A stretch of DNA of 64,000 bases from Streptomyces sp. TRM49041 (GTDB lineage: Bacteria > Actinomycetota > Actinomycetes > Streptomycetales > Streptomycetaceae), in NCBI RefSeq assembly GCF_008271805.1, contig NZ_VSRY01000160.1, positions 1 to 64,000 of the forward strand. The letters are read 5' to 3'. Positions within the stretch are counted from its first letter, which is position 1; every line of letters starts with the position of its first letter. The notes beneath the pieces are model-generated. The model made no database searches and was not told the origin of the DNA. It worked only from the letters and a program-made list of their open reading frames with translations. Shown here in pieces: positions 25,439 to 33,160 of this stretch. The position numbers and the translations under genes are program-made.

Positions 25439-26326
25439 CTAACCGCCCAGCAGGTCCGTCAGGTCGACGCCCGAGCCGTAGTAGAAGCTGAGCGCGATCA
25501 GGATCATCGTCGCCGGGAGCATCACCAGCGTCACCACGAGCGTGGTCTTCGGTACCGCCTTGGCCGCGGCGCGACGGGCGTTCTGCGCGTCCGTCCGGCG
25601 CATGTCGTTGGCGATCTGTATCAACGTGTCGACGATCGGCGCGCCCAGCTCCTCGCCCTGCTGGAGCGCGGTGACGAACATCGAGACCTGCTCGGAGGCG
25701 TTCCGCTTGCGAAGCTGGTCGAACGCCTCCCTGCGGCTGACGCCCACGTCCATCTGGCGGAGTGTGATGCGGAGTTCGTCCGCCCACGGGCCGGAGTACT
25801 TCTCCGCCACCCGTTCCAGCGCCTGGCGGAAGCCCAGCCCCGCGGACACGACGACCGCCAGGACGTCCAGGAAGTCCGGCAGCGTGCGCTCGATGTCGTC
25901 CCTGCGGCGCCTGATCGCGATACGGAGCAGTACGTCGGTCCAGGTCAGGCCATACGCGAGGACGATCGCCGCCACGACGACCTGGCCGCGCAGCAGCATC
26001 GCCAGCGCCGCGAGCACGCCGAGGAAGCCGTACACGGCGCGCCTGGCCGCGTACCGGTCGACGGTCAGGCCACCGGGGTTGCCCGCCATGTCGAGGCGTC
26101 GGCGCAGCGCGTCGACCCGCTTGGGGCCCATCATGCGCTGCACGGCCGGGGCGTAGCGCATGCCCAGCCGGTCGACGCCCGAGGCGACGGCGGTGGTGCG
26201 TGTGGCGCCCACTTCAAGGGCGACGGCCAGGTCGCCGGGCAGCTTGGCGTCCGCCCGGTACAGGCGTACACCGTGGAAGACGCCGTACACGGCCAGACCC
26301 GTCAACAAAGCCAGTACGAGACCCAT
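25439..26326 (-). CDS. tadC: TadC, type II/IV secretion F-domain membrane protein
   Basis: The 295-residue protein starts at ATG 26326 after GGGGAAG. It has the T2SSF domain: membrane helices around 110-140 and at the C terminus (KTTLVVTLVMLPATMILIAL), with the conserved cytosolic segment RTLPDFLDVLAVVVSAGLGF and LQQGEELGAPIVDTLIQIAN. TadC forms the inner-membrane platform with TadB, on which the TadA ATPase acts. It follows tadB by 62 bases; that spacer carries five near-repeats of CATGAG-like sequence. Confidence 0.93.
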   Translation of the reverse strand: MGLVLALLTGLAVYGVFHGVRLYRADAKLPGDLAVALEVGATRTTAVASGVDRLGMRYAPAVQRMMGPKRVDALRRRLDMAGNPGGLTVDRYAARRAVYGFLGVLAALAMLLRGQVVVAAIVLAYGLTWTDVLLRIAIRRRRDDIERTLPDFLDVLAVVVSAGLGFRQALERVAEKYSGPWADELRITLRQMDVGVSRREAFDQLRKRNASEQVSMFVTALQQGEELGAPIVDTLIQIANDMRRTDAQNARRAAAKAVPKTTLVVTLVMLPATMILIALSFYYGSGVDLTDLLGG

Positions 26327-26388
26327 TTCCGCTTCCCCTCCCCCGTCAGATCCTCATGGCTCATGGCGCATGGCTCATGTCTCATGCT

Positions 26389-27330
26389 TCAGAACCGCAC
26401 CCGGGACAGGCGGCGGATGATCACGAAACCCGCCGTGTACAGCGCGAACGCGATCACCGAGCCGACCTGTCCCACGAACGACCCCGTCATCTTGTCCAGG
26501 GCTCCCGGATTCATTCCGTTGATCATGAGGAGGAAACCCAGGCCGAGGAGGGGCAGGGCGAAGGCGGTCACCTTCACCTGGGAGAGAAGGGTCGTCACCT
26601 CACGCCTTGTCTCCTTGCGCTCGTCGAGCGTGCCTGTGAGGTTGCGGAGGGAGCTGACGACCTGGCCGCCTGCCCGGTTCGACAGCACCAGGGTCGTGAC
26701 GAGGACGACGAGTTCGCGTGAGGGCAGCCGGTCGGCCAGGTCGCCGAGCGCGTCGTCCAGGCTGTGGCCCACGGCCAGCTGGTCGGCGACCTTGCGGAGT
26801 TCCTCGCCCGCCGGGTCGTCCAGCTCGTCGGCGGCCATGGCGATGGCGGTACGGAGGGCGAGGCCGGCCTGGGTGGCGTTGGCCAGGACGCGGGTCAGCT
26901 CGGGGAGCTGGTTGATGAACGCCTCGGTACGGCGCTGGCGCTGCCAGTTGAGGAACGCGTCGGCGCCCCACAGTCCGGCCAGGGCCGCGAGGACGCCGAA
27001 GAACGGGGCGAAGACGGCGGCGACGGTGAGGTAGAGGGCGAGGAGGGTGGCCAGGGCGTAGACGACGTACTCGGCGGGGGTGACGTCGAGGCCGGTCACG
27101 GCCAGCTTCCGTTCGATACGGCGGCCCGGCTTCGTCGTCCGCAGCCGCCGGTCCAGGCCGGCGAACCTGCGGCGCCTGCCGCCCGCGGCCGGTACGTGGC
27201 CCGCCCGGGTCATCCGCGCCACGAGCGCCTTCTGCTGTGCCCTGCCCGCGGCGTAGCTGTGCACGCCCACGACGGCCAGGAGGCCGGCCAGGAGGGTGCC
27301 GCCGAGCGTCAGGAGCGGGAGGTTGTCCAT
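26389..27330 (-). CDS. tadB: TadB, F-domain membrane protein of the Tad system
   Basis: The 313-residue protein has an N-terminal membrane helix (about 6-26), two central helices (about 88-125), and a T2SSF domain with INQLPELTRVLANATQAGLA and LSNRAGGQVVSSLRNL. A C-terminal pair of helices completes it. It pairs with TadC to form the pilus assembly platform. The gene lies 97 bases after tadA; the spacer is a long purine tract on the plus strand. Confidence 0.93.
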   Translation of the reverse strand: MDNLPLLTLGGTLLAGLLAVVGVHSYAAGRAQQKALVARMTRAGHVPAAGGRRRRFAGLDRRLRTTKPGRRIERKLAVTGLDVTPAEYVVYALATLLALYLTVAAVFAPFFGVLAALAGLWGADAFLNWQRQRRTEAFINQLPELTRVLANATQAGLALRTAIAMAADELDDPAGEELRKVADQLAVGHSLDDALGDLADRLPSRELVVLVTTLVLSNRAGGQVVSSLRNLTGTLDERKETRREVTTLLSQVKVTAFALPLLGLGFLLMINGMNPGALDKMTGSFVGQVGSVIAFALYTAGFVIIRRLSRVRF

Positions 27331-27357
27331 CGGGTCGTCAATCCGTCGATTCCGGTT

Positions 27358-27403
27358 CGGGGGGAGGGGGAGGAGGGAGGGGGAGGAGGGAGGGGGAGGG
27401 GGA
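27358..27403. repeat. G-rich purine tract between tadA and tadB
   Basis: On the plus strand the spacer is nearly pure G/A with many G-runs (units like GGAGGAGGGAGGG). The tad transcript would carry the C-rich complement, while the plus DNA strand could form G-quadruplexes. Confidence 0.75.
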
Positions 27404-27427
27404 TCTGTGAGGGGTGCGAGGGGGGCT

Positions 27428-28771
27428 TTACGCCGCTGTGCCGCGCAGTGCCAGCTGTGCGTCGCTGTGCGCCACCCCGAACGCCGCCGGTGTCGCCTCG
27501 TTGTGCATGTACAGCCGTTCGGCGACCCGCCTCGGCAGCGGGTAGTGGGCGAACGTGCCGTGCACCCTGCCGTCCGGGGTCATCGGCTGGGCGTCGAACC
27601 GGCAGACCGTCACGATCCGGTACTCCTCGCGGCCGTGCGAGTCGACGATCGCGATCTCCGTGATCCTGCGGGCGCCGTCGGCGTGCCTGGTGAGCTGGAC
27701 CATGACGTCGACCGCGCTGTTGATCTGGTCCTTGATGGCCGCGAACGGCACCTCCACCTCCGACATCGACGCCAGGGTCTGGAGGCGCATCAGGGCGTCC
27801 TCGGCGCTGTTGGCGTGGACGGTGGCGAGGGAGCCGTCGTGGCCGGTGGACATGGCCTGGAGCATGTCGAGGGTCTCGCCGCCGCGGACCTCGCCGACGA
27901 CGATGCGGTCGGGGCGCATGCGCAGGGAGTTGCGGACGAGGTCGCGGATGGTGATGCGGCCCTTGCCCTCGACGTTCGCGGGGCGGGACTCCAGGGTGAT
28001 GACGTGGGACTGCTGGAGCTGGAGTTCCGCGGAGTCCTCGATGGTGACGATGCGCTCACCGTCCGGGATGAGGCCGGAGAGGGCGTTGAGGAGGGTGGTC
28101 TTGCCGGTGCCGGTGGCGCCGGAGACGATCACGTTGAACTTGGCGCGGACCAGCCCGGCGAGCAGCATCACCATGTGCTCGTCCAGCGATCCCAGGGCGA
28201 CCATCTCGTGGAGCGTGAAGGCGCGCGGGAAGCGGCGGATGGTGAGGACCGGGCCGTTGAGGGAGAGCGGCGGGATGATGACGTTGACGCGTTCGCCGGA
28301 GGGGAGGCGCGCGTCGACCATCGGGTTCGACTCGTCGACGCGGCGGTTGACCGTGGAGACGATGCGCTCGATGGTCTGCATGAGCTGCTCGGCGGAGGAG
28401 AAGCGCATGGGGAGGCGTTCCAGGCGGCCGTGCCGCTCCACGTACACCTGCTCCGGGCCGTTGACCATGATCTCGCTGATCGAGGCGTCCTCCAGGAGGG
28501 GTTCGAGGATGCCCAGCCCGAGCGCCTCGTCGACGACGCGGCGGATGAGCTGGGAGCGCTCGGCGGAGGAGAGGACGGGGCCCTCGCGGCTGATGATGTG
28601 GCCGAGGACGCGTTCGAGGCGGGCGCGGCGGTCGGCGGCGGCCAGCGCGGACATCTCCGCGAGGTCGATCTCCTCCAGGAGCTTGGCCCGGTAGACGCCG
28701 ACGAGGTGGTTCTCCTCGCCGCTCCTCCCGCCGGCGGGCTCGGGGTGGTGGATGCGGGCCCGCAGGCTCAT
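27428..28771 (-). CDS. tadA: TadA/CpaF family secretion ATPase
   Basis: The 447-residue protein powers Flp pilus assembly. Its N-terminal domain leads to the ATPase core with Walker A GATGTGKT (about 218-225), Asp box TIEDSAELQL, Walker B DRIVVGEVRGGE and His box STGHDGSLATVHANS. The length is typical of CpaF. The start ATG overlaps the TadE stop by four bases, so it is translationally coupled. It acts on the TadB-TadC platform at the cytoplasmic face. Confidence 0.96.
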   Translation of the reverse strand: MSLRARIHHPEPAGGRSGEENHLVGVYRAKLLEEIDLAEMSALAAADRRARLERVLGHIISREGPVLSSAERSQLIRRVVDEALGLGILEPLLEDASISEIMVNGPEQVYVERHGRLERLPMRFSSAEQLMQTIERIVSTVNRRVDESNPMVDARLPSGERVNVIIPPLSLNGPVLTIRRFPRAFTLHEMVALGSLDEHMVMLLAGLVRAKFNVIVSGATGTGKTTLLNALSGLIPDGERIVTIEDSAELQLQQSHVITLESRPANVEGKGRITIRDLVRNSLRMRPDRIVVGEVRGGETLDMLQAMSTGHDGSLATVHANSAEDALMRLQTLASMSEVEVPFAAIKDQINSAVDVMVQLTRHADGARRITEIAIVDSHGREEYRIVTVCRFDAQPMTPDGRVHGTFAHYPLPRRVAERLYMHNEATPAAFGVAHSDAQLALRGTAA

Positions 28772-29322
28772 GGGGTCCCTCCCTCGCTGGTCGTGACGGG
28801 CATGGTGGTGGTCCTGGTGACCGGGTCGAAACTGAGGAGGGGCAGTACGGCGGGGATGCTGACGGTGACGGTGGCCGTGACGTCGTCGGGGCCGGGCGGG
28901 GCGCTGACCGTGGCGCCGTCGGCGAGCCAGCCGCTCATGGCGCCGAGGCCGGCGGACTCGCCGTTGCCGCCCTGCGAGGCCACGCGGGCGGCGGCGCGTG
29001 AGGCGGTGCCGGCCTGTTGTACCGCGTAGGCGACGATGCCGAGTTGGACGGCCGCGAGGGCGGCGAGGATCAGGACGGCCGCCCAGCCGGCGAACTCGAC
29101 CGCGGCTTGGCCCTGGTCCGGGCGGCCGCGGCGGAGCCCGGGCGGGGTGCCGTGCTGTTCTTGGCGGGTGCCCGAGGTCCTGGGCGGGGTGCCGTCCCGG
29201 TCCTGCCGGGTGCCCGAAGCCCTGGGCGGGGTGCCGTCCCGGTACGGGCCCGTCCCGGAGCCTCTGGACGACGTGCCGTGCCCTCCTGGCCCTGTGACGT
29301 CGTGTCCGTACGCGCTCGACAT
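28768..29322 (-). CDS. TadE-like pseudopilin with repetitive cytoplasmic head
   Basis: ATG 29322 follows GAGTGAGGA; a GTG at 29331 that overlaps the preceding stop is an alternative. The 184-residue protein has a TadE motif DQGQAAVEFAGWAAVLILAA with the conserved Glu and hydrophobic helix, followed by an extracytoplasmic domain. The head before it is unusual: 14-residue units such as RASGTRQDRDGTPP and RTSGTRQEQHGTPP, encoded by 42-bp DNA repeats. TadE proteins are minor pilins needed for fibre assembly. Confidence 0.88.
   Translation of the reverse strand: MSSAYGHDVTGPGGHGTSSRGSGTGPYRDGTPPRASGTRQDRDGTPPRTSGTRQEQHGTPPGLRRGRPDQGQAAVEFAGWAAVLILAALAAVQLGIVAYAVQQAGTASRAAARVASQGGNGESAGLGAMSGWLADGATVSAPPGPDDVTATVTVSIPAVLPLLSFDPVTRTTTMPVTTSEGGTP
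29166..29249. repeat. 42-bp tandem repeat in the TadE-like gene
   Basis: Two near-identical 42-base units starting at 29166 and 29208 encode 14-residue repeats in the cytoplasmic head of the TadE-like protein. A degenerate third copy follows. Confidence 0.75.
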
Positions 29323-29327
29323 GGTCC

Positions 29328-29678
29328 TCACTCCCCCCGCTCGTTCGCCGCCGCCGCGTGGGCCTGGACCGTGAAGGGGAGGGTCACGCCCGGGAAGAGG
29401 ACCGGGACACCCAGGGACACGTCGGCCGTGACGAGGTCGCCGGACCGGGCGCAGGACGCCGTGGCCGTCCAGGCGCCGGACAGCCGGGACTGGGCGGCCG
29501 CCTGGCAGTCGCCACCGACCGCGCCCGCGCGGGCGGCCTCGTCCGCGGCGTTGCCGGCGAGGGCGTAGGTGTAGCCGATGAGCGTGGCCTGCCAGAGCAG
29601 CAGCAGCGTGCCGAGTACGACCGGGACCAGGCCGGTGAACTCCACGGCCACCTGGCCCCGGTCGTCGCGTGTCCTCAT
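29328..29678 (-). CDS. TadE-like minor pilin
   Basis: ATG 29678 follows GGAGGGG. The 116-residue protein has DRGQVAVEFTGLVPVVLGT at its start, the TadE signature with Glu and a hydrophobic helix, then ADEAARAGA and two Cys in the extracytoplasmic part (GGDCQAA, ASCARSG). It is the first of two adjacent TadE-like genes. Processing by the prepilin peptidase at 16669 is expected from the family. Confidence 0.9.
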   Translation of the reverse strand: MRTRDDRGQVAVEFTGLVPVVLGTLLLLWQATLIGYTYALAGNAADEAARAGAVGGDCQAAAQSRLSGAWTATASCARSGDLVTADVSLGVPVLFPGVTLPFTVQAHAAAANERGE

Positions 29679-29697
29679 CGCCGGCCCCTCCTCTCCG

Positions 29698-30954
29698 CTA
29701 CTTCCTGCGCGCCCGGCGCAGGCCGACCGAGCCGCGGTCTCCCCGGAACCTGCCCTGCCGGTCGCCGCCCGACTCCGTTGCCTTGACGAGGGCCAGTTCG
29801 CCCGCGAGCGCCCACAGGGACTGCTTGACGGCCGACTTGGCCTCCAGGTCCTGCATACGGCCCGCGTCGACGGACGGCTGGAGGTCCTTGAAGGCGGCGG
29901 GTACGGCGGTGCGGGCGACGTGGGTACCGGTGATCTTCTCCACGAGGGCGGGCTGGATCTCCGTATGGCGGCTGTGGCGGTTGACGACCGTCGTGGTCTC
30001 CTCCGCCTTGCGGATCTGGAGGCGGTCCCAGAGGCGGACCTGGCGTTTGGCGGCGCGCACCGCGATCACGTCCGGGGTGACGACGAGCAGAGCGGTGTCG
30101 GCCATCTCCACGGCCGCGGCGTTCGCGGAGTTCATCTGCGTGCCGCAGTCGACGACGACGACCTCGTAGCGATGGCGAAGGGCGCTGACGATCTGGCGGG
30201 CGGAGCGGTCGGTGACCTCCTCGGCGCGTTCGCCCTCCGCGGGGGCCAGGAGCAGGGCCATGCCGGTGGCGTGCGTGTACAGGACGTCCTGCAGGACGCG
30301 TGGCGTGATGTCCTGGATGGCGGCGAGGTCGACGGCGGAGCGCCGGAACTGCACGTCCAGGTAGGAGGCGACGTCGCCGGACTGGAGGTCCAGGTCGACG
30401 AGGGCGACGGTGCGGCCGGAGGCGCGGGCGGCGAGAGCGAGTTGTACTGCGGTGACGGTCGTACCGACGCCGCCCTTCGCACCGGTCACCGTGACGACCG
30501 TGCCGCCGGGACCGGTGAGGGCGTCGCCGGTCCGGCCGAGGTGCCGGCGGACGCCGGTGGCCCAGGCGGCGGCGGACTGGACGCGGTGGGCGAGCTCCTC
30601 GTACGAGAGGGGGAAGCCGACGAGGCCCCTGGCGCCGGAGTCCATGGCGGCCGAGTACAGGCCGGGGCTCGTGTCGGCGGTGACCAGGACGACCCCGACG
30701 GCGGGGAAGCGGAGGGCGACCTCCCGGATGAGGTCGAGGGCGGGGACGGGACCGATCCGCTCGTGGACGAGGACGACCTCGGGGAGTTCGTCGACGGACT
30801 CGGCGGCGAGCCGGGCGAGGGTGTCGATGAGCGTGGTCGAGTCGCCGGCCGGGGCGGCGGTCGCCGGTTCGGCGTCGGGCAGCTGGCCGAGCAGCGTGGT
30901 GATGGCGCGGGCGGCGTCGGGGTCGCCGACGGCGGGGAGGATGCGAGTGGTCAT
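29698..30954 (-). CDS. TadZ/CpaE-like ParA/MinD-family ATPase
   Basis: The 418-residue protein has an N-terminal receiver-like domain without a clear phosphoacceptor (about 1-130). The MinD-type ATPase domain has deviant Walker A GAKGGVGTT (about 148-156), switch II VVVDCGTQM and VALVDLDLQSGD. TadZ proteins place the Tad machinery at a cell site. ATG 30954 is used; a GTG at 30981 in the same frame is possible. The leader upstream contains 15-bp repeats. A basic tail (GLRRARRK) ends the protein. Confidence 0.92.
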   Translation of the reverse strand: MTTRILPAVGDPDAARAITTLLGQLPDAEPATAAPAGDSTTLIDTLARLAAESVDELPEVVLVHERIGPVPALDLIREVALRFPAVGVVLVTADTSPGLYSAAMDSGARGLVGFPLSYEELAHRVQSAAAWATGVRRHLGRTGDALTGPGGTVVTVTGAKGGVGTTVTAVQLALAARASGRTVALVDLDLQSGDVASYLDVQFRRSAVDLAAIQDITPRVLQDVLYTHATGMALLLAPAEGERAEEVTDRSARQIVSALRHRYEVVVVDCGTQMNSANAAAVEMADTALLVVTPDVIAVRAAKRQVRLWDRLQIRKAEETTTVVNRHSRHTEIQPALVEKITGTHVARTAVPAAFKDLQPSVDAGRMQDLEAKSAVKQSLWALAGELALVKATESGGDRQGRFRGDRGSVGLRRARRK

Positions 30955-30985
30955 CCTGCTGCCTGTCCCCTCACTTGTCACTTGT

Positions 30986-31030
30986 CTCTTGTTCCTGTGC
31001 TTCTTGTTCCTGTGCTTCTTGTTCCTGTTG
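30986..31030. repeat. 15-bp tandem repeat in the tadZ leader
   Basis: About three copies of TCTTGTTCCTGTGCT lie 35-75 bases ahead of the tadZ start. In the minus-strand transcript they read as AGGAACAAGAAGCAC units, each with a ribosome-site-like AGGAA. Confidence 0.75.
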
Positions 31031-31049
31031 CCTGCCGCTTTTCACGTGC

Positions 31050-31772
31050 CTACTTGTTCTTGTCCTCGTCGAGCGTGTATGTCGATTCCCCGGGTTTCAG
31101 GGCGGCCGGTCCGTCCTTGGGCAGCAGCGCGAGGCGTACGTGCTCGGCGAACGACTCGGCGTAGGCGACGCGCTGGGCGTCGGCGGTGGTGAGGGCGAAC
31201 GTGATGGGCACGGCCTCACGGACGCCGGTGCCTCTGTTGTCGCTCTGCCGCTGGTCGAGCGGGGTCAGCTTGCCCACGTCGAGGACGCGCGCCCCGGCGA
31301 CGATGAGCCGGGACTCGGCGACGGCGTCCTTGCCGCGTCCCTCGTCGTCGAAGGTGGCGAAGATGTTCACCCGCGCCCCGGCGGTGATCTTGCCGGCGAC
31401 GCCGGTGGCGGCGTCGATCATGATGGCGATCTCCTGCTCGCCGCTCGCCAGGGCGGGCCGGTCGGCGACCATGTCCTTCTGGAGCAGGGAGCCCTTCTTG
31501 AGGTCCGTGACCGCGATCTTGCCCTGGACGGCGGAGAGGTCCGTGACGGCGTTGGCGGACAGCCAGCGCTCCGGCATCGTGATCTTCTCGAACTGGCCGG
31601 GCTGAAGGGCCGCGTAGGCCGGTACGTCCGCCTTGACGCGGTACGCCGCGACCTCCGGTCCCACCTTCGCCTGGACGTCGCTGACGACCACGACGACACC
31701 GGCGAACGCGCCGAGGGCGCACAGGACGGACAGGACGAGCAGGATGACACCACGGCGCTGGCGTGCGTTCAT
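31050..31772 (-). CDS. SAF-domain CpaB/RcpC-like pilus assembly protein
   Basis: The 240-residue protein starts at ATG 31772. One N-terminal membrane helix (RGVILLVLSVLCALGAFAG) is followed by an SAF domain (about 45-110: ADVPAYAALQPGQFEKITMP, GSLLQKDMV) and a CpaB-like C-terminal domain with AGARVNIFATF. CpaB/RcpC proteins act outside the membrane in Tad assembly and may bind wall glycan through SAF. It precedes tadZ by 95 bases. Confidence 0.88.
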   Translation of the reverse strand: MNARQRRGVILLVLSVLCALGAFAGVVVVVSDVQAKVGPEVAAYRVKADVPAYAALQPGQFEKITMPERWLSANAVTDLSAVQGKIAVTDLKKGSLLQKDMVADRPALASGEQEIAIMIDAATGVAGKITAGARVNIFATFDDEGRGKDAVAESRLIVAGARVLDVGKLTPLDQRQSDNRGTGVREAVPITFALTTADAQRVAYAESFAEHVRLALLPKDGPAALKPGESTYTLDEDKNK

Positions 31773-31881
31773 GGGCGGGAGAACCTCGTGGGGTGGCGGG
31801 CGGAGGAGCGGGGGCGACGGGGCAGGGGCCGGGCCCGGGGGCGGTGTCCCGGTCGGGGCGGGGGACGCGGCCGGGTTCTCC

Positions 31882-32784
31882 TCACGACGCGTGCCGCATC
31901 GGTGTTCCCGGGGGCAGGGCGGCCATGGCGCGGCCGTACGCGCGGGGCGCGGCCTGCTGAGGCGGGGCCAGCGGGGCGGAGCAGAAGCCGCAGCGGTCCC
32001 CGAGGAGTTCGATCCCGCACCAGGAGCAGGTCTCCCGGCGTACGGACGAGACGAGCTGGTGGAGCACCGGCAGGTCGGGCAGGTACGCGGCGAACTCGAC
32101 GAGCTTCGCGGTGCCCCACCACGCGGCCGACCCGGCCGGCAGCGGGGCCTCGTCCACTCCTTGGACACGCCAGGCGGGAGCGAGGGTGCCGGTGACCCAG
32201 TCGGTGGCGAGCTGGCCGCGGGCGACGACCAGGCGGGTGGCGAAGTCGGGCCCGGGGAGCGGGCGCTCACTCTGGGCGCCGAGCCTGGTCAGCCGGGTTT
32301 CGGGGTTGGCGAGCACGGCGAACTGCGAGCCGGGTACCCAGGATTTGGCGTGGGCCTTGAGCGTCACGGGGACGCGGTCGAGGCGGGCGACGGAGTTGAG
32401 TACGGCGCCGGCGTGGATGTAGTGGGCGAGCAGCCGGGCAGCGGTGGCGAGGACGCCGGGGCCGAAGTCGCAGACGGAGAGCAGGCGGAGCTGGCGTACG
32501 AGGACGGCGACGCCGAGCGGCGGCAGGTCCAGGGGCACCAGGGCGATCCGGTCGCTCTCCAGGAGGGCGCGGACGGTGTGCAGCCGGCGTATGTGGGCGG
32601 CGGGCACGGAGGCCGGGTAGAGGGCGATGACGTGGCCGTACTGCTCGACGAGGACCTGGAGGTGGGCGAGCGCGGCGTCCAGGGGCTGTGCGTCGGGCGG
32701 TGGGAGTACGGCCGCGGTGGGGGTGTGCTGGTCGGTCGGTGGTAGCACCAGGTCGGCACTGGTGACGGCAATCGCGGTCGGCAC
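31882..32784 (-). CDS. Conserved hypothetical protein with C-terminal zinc ribbon, first gene of the tad operon
   Basis: GTG 32784 follows GGGGAAC and gives 300 residues. There is no signal peptide or membrane helix. Most of the protein is a mixed alpha/beta region with no motif I recognise. Near the end are two CxxC pairs, CSWC and CGFC, ten residues apart, forming a likely zinc ribbon. It lies 109 bases upstream of the SAF gene on the same strand, so it is probably part of the pilus operon. Possible roles are a scaffold or regulatory protein; none can be assigned. Confidence 0.8.
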   Translation of the reverse strand: MPTAIAVTSADLVLPPTDQHTPTAAVLPPPDAQPLDAALAHLQVLVEQYGHVIALYPASVPAAHIRRLHTVRALLESDRIALVPLDLPPLGVAVLVRQLRLLSVCDFGPGVLATAARLLAHYIHAGAVLNSVARLDRVPVTLKAHAKSWVPGSQFAVLANPETRLTRLGAQSERPLPGPDFATRLVVARGQLATDWVTGTLAPAWRVQGVDEAPLPAGSAAWWGTAKLVEFAAYLPDLPVLHQLVSSVRRETCSWCGIELLGDRCGFCSAPLAPPQQAAPRAYGRAMAALPPGTPMRHAS

Positions 32785-33160
32785 GCTGGTTCCCCGTTCG
32801 CTCCGGCCACCGGTGTTCCCCGGCGAATCGCAGTCGCCTGCGATACCTGCTGCTCCGTGTGTGCTCCTGACCCCGCACTTTATCGGCGGGAAGGGGACTG
32901 GAGAACAGCTTTCGGACTCCTCGTGGTGGAGCATGTGCCGCGCGTGCGCGTCCAAATCGGGCGAAGGGGACAGGAGTTGACTCGCGCCCCGGTTCCGGGC
33001 GCGGTGCGGGCCGCCCGGGCTCCCGGCAGCCTTGACAAGAAGATTGGTCTGGACCAGCTTGTACGGACGCAGACCGCGGTGACCACCGTCTCGCACGGTC
33101 TCCTCCCCACTCCCCAACCCCCACTCCCCCACTCCCCCACTCCCCCACTGGAGGCAGCAA
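32785..33160. promoter_or_regulatory. Divergent promoter region between the tad operon and chitinase gene
   Basis: The 376-base spacer has no gene. It contains the candidate DasR site at 33043-33058, a TTGACA hexamer at 33032 upstream of it, and four ACTCCCCC-type repeats (about 33116-33149) that run into the chitinase ribosome site GGAGG at 33150. The tad-side promoter must lie in the left half, where I see no clear operator. Confidence 0.55.
33043..33058. promoter_or_regulatory. Candidate DasR-responsive element (dre)
   Basis: ATTGGTCTGGACCAGC matches the dre consensus ACTGGTCTAGACCACT at 12 of 16 positions, including the TGGTCT and ACCA core halves. It lies about 100 bases before the chitinase start, beside a TTGACA hexamer. 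DasR represses chitin genes until amino-sugar phosphates bind it. Confidence 0.75.
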
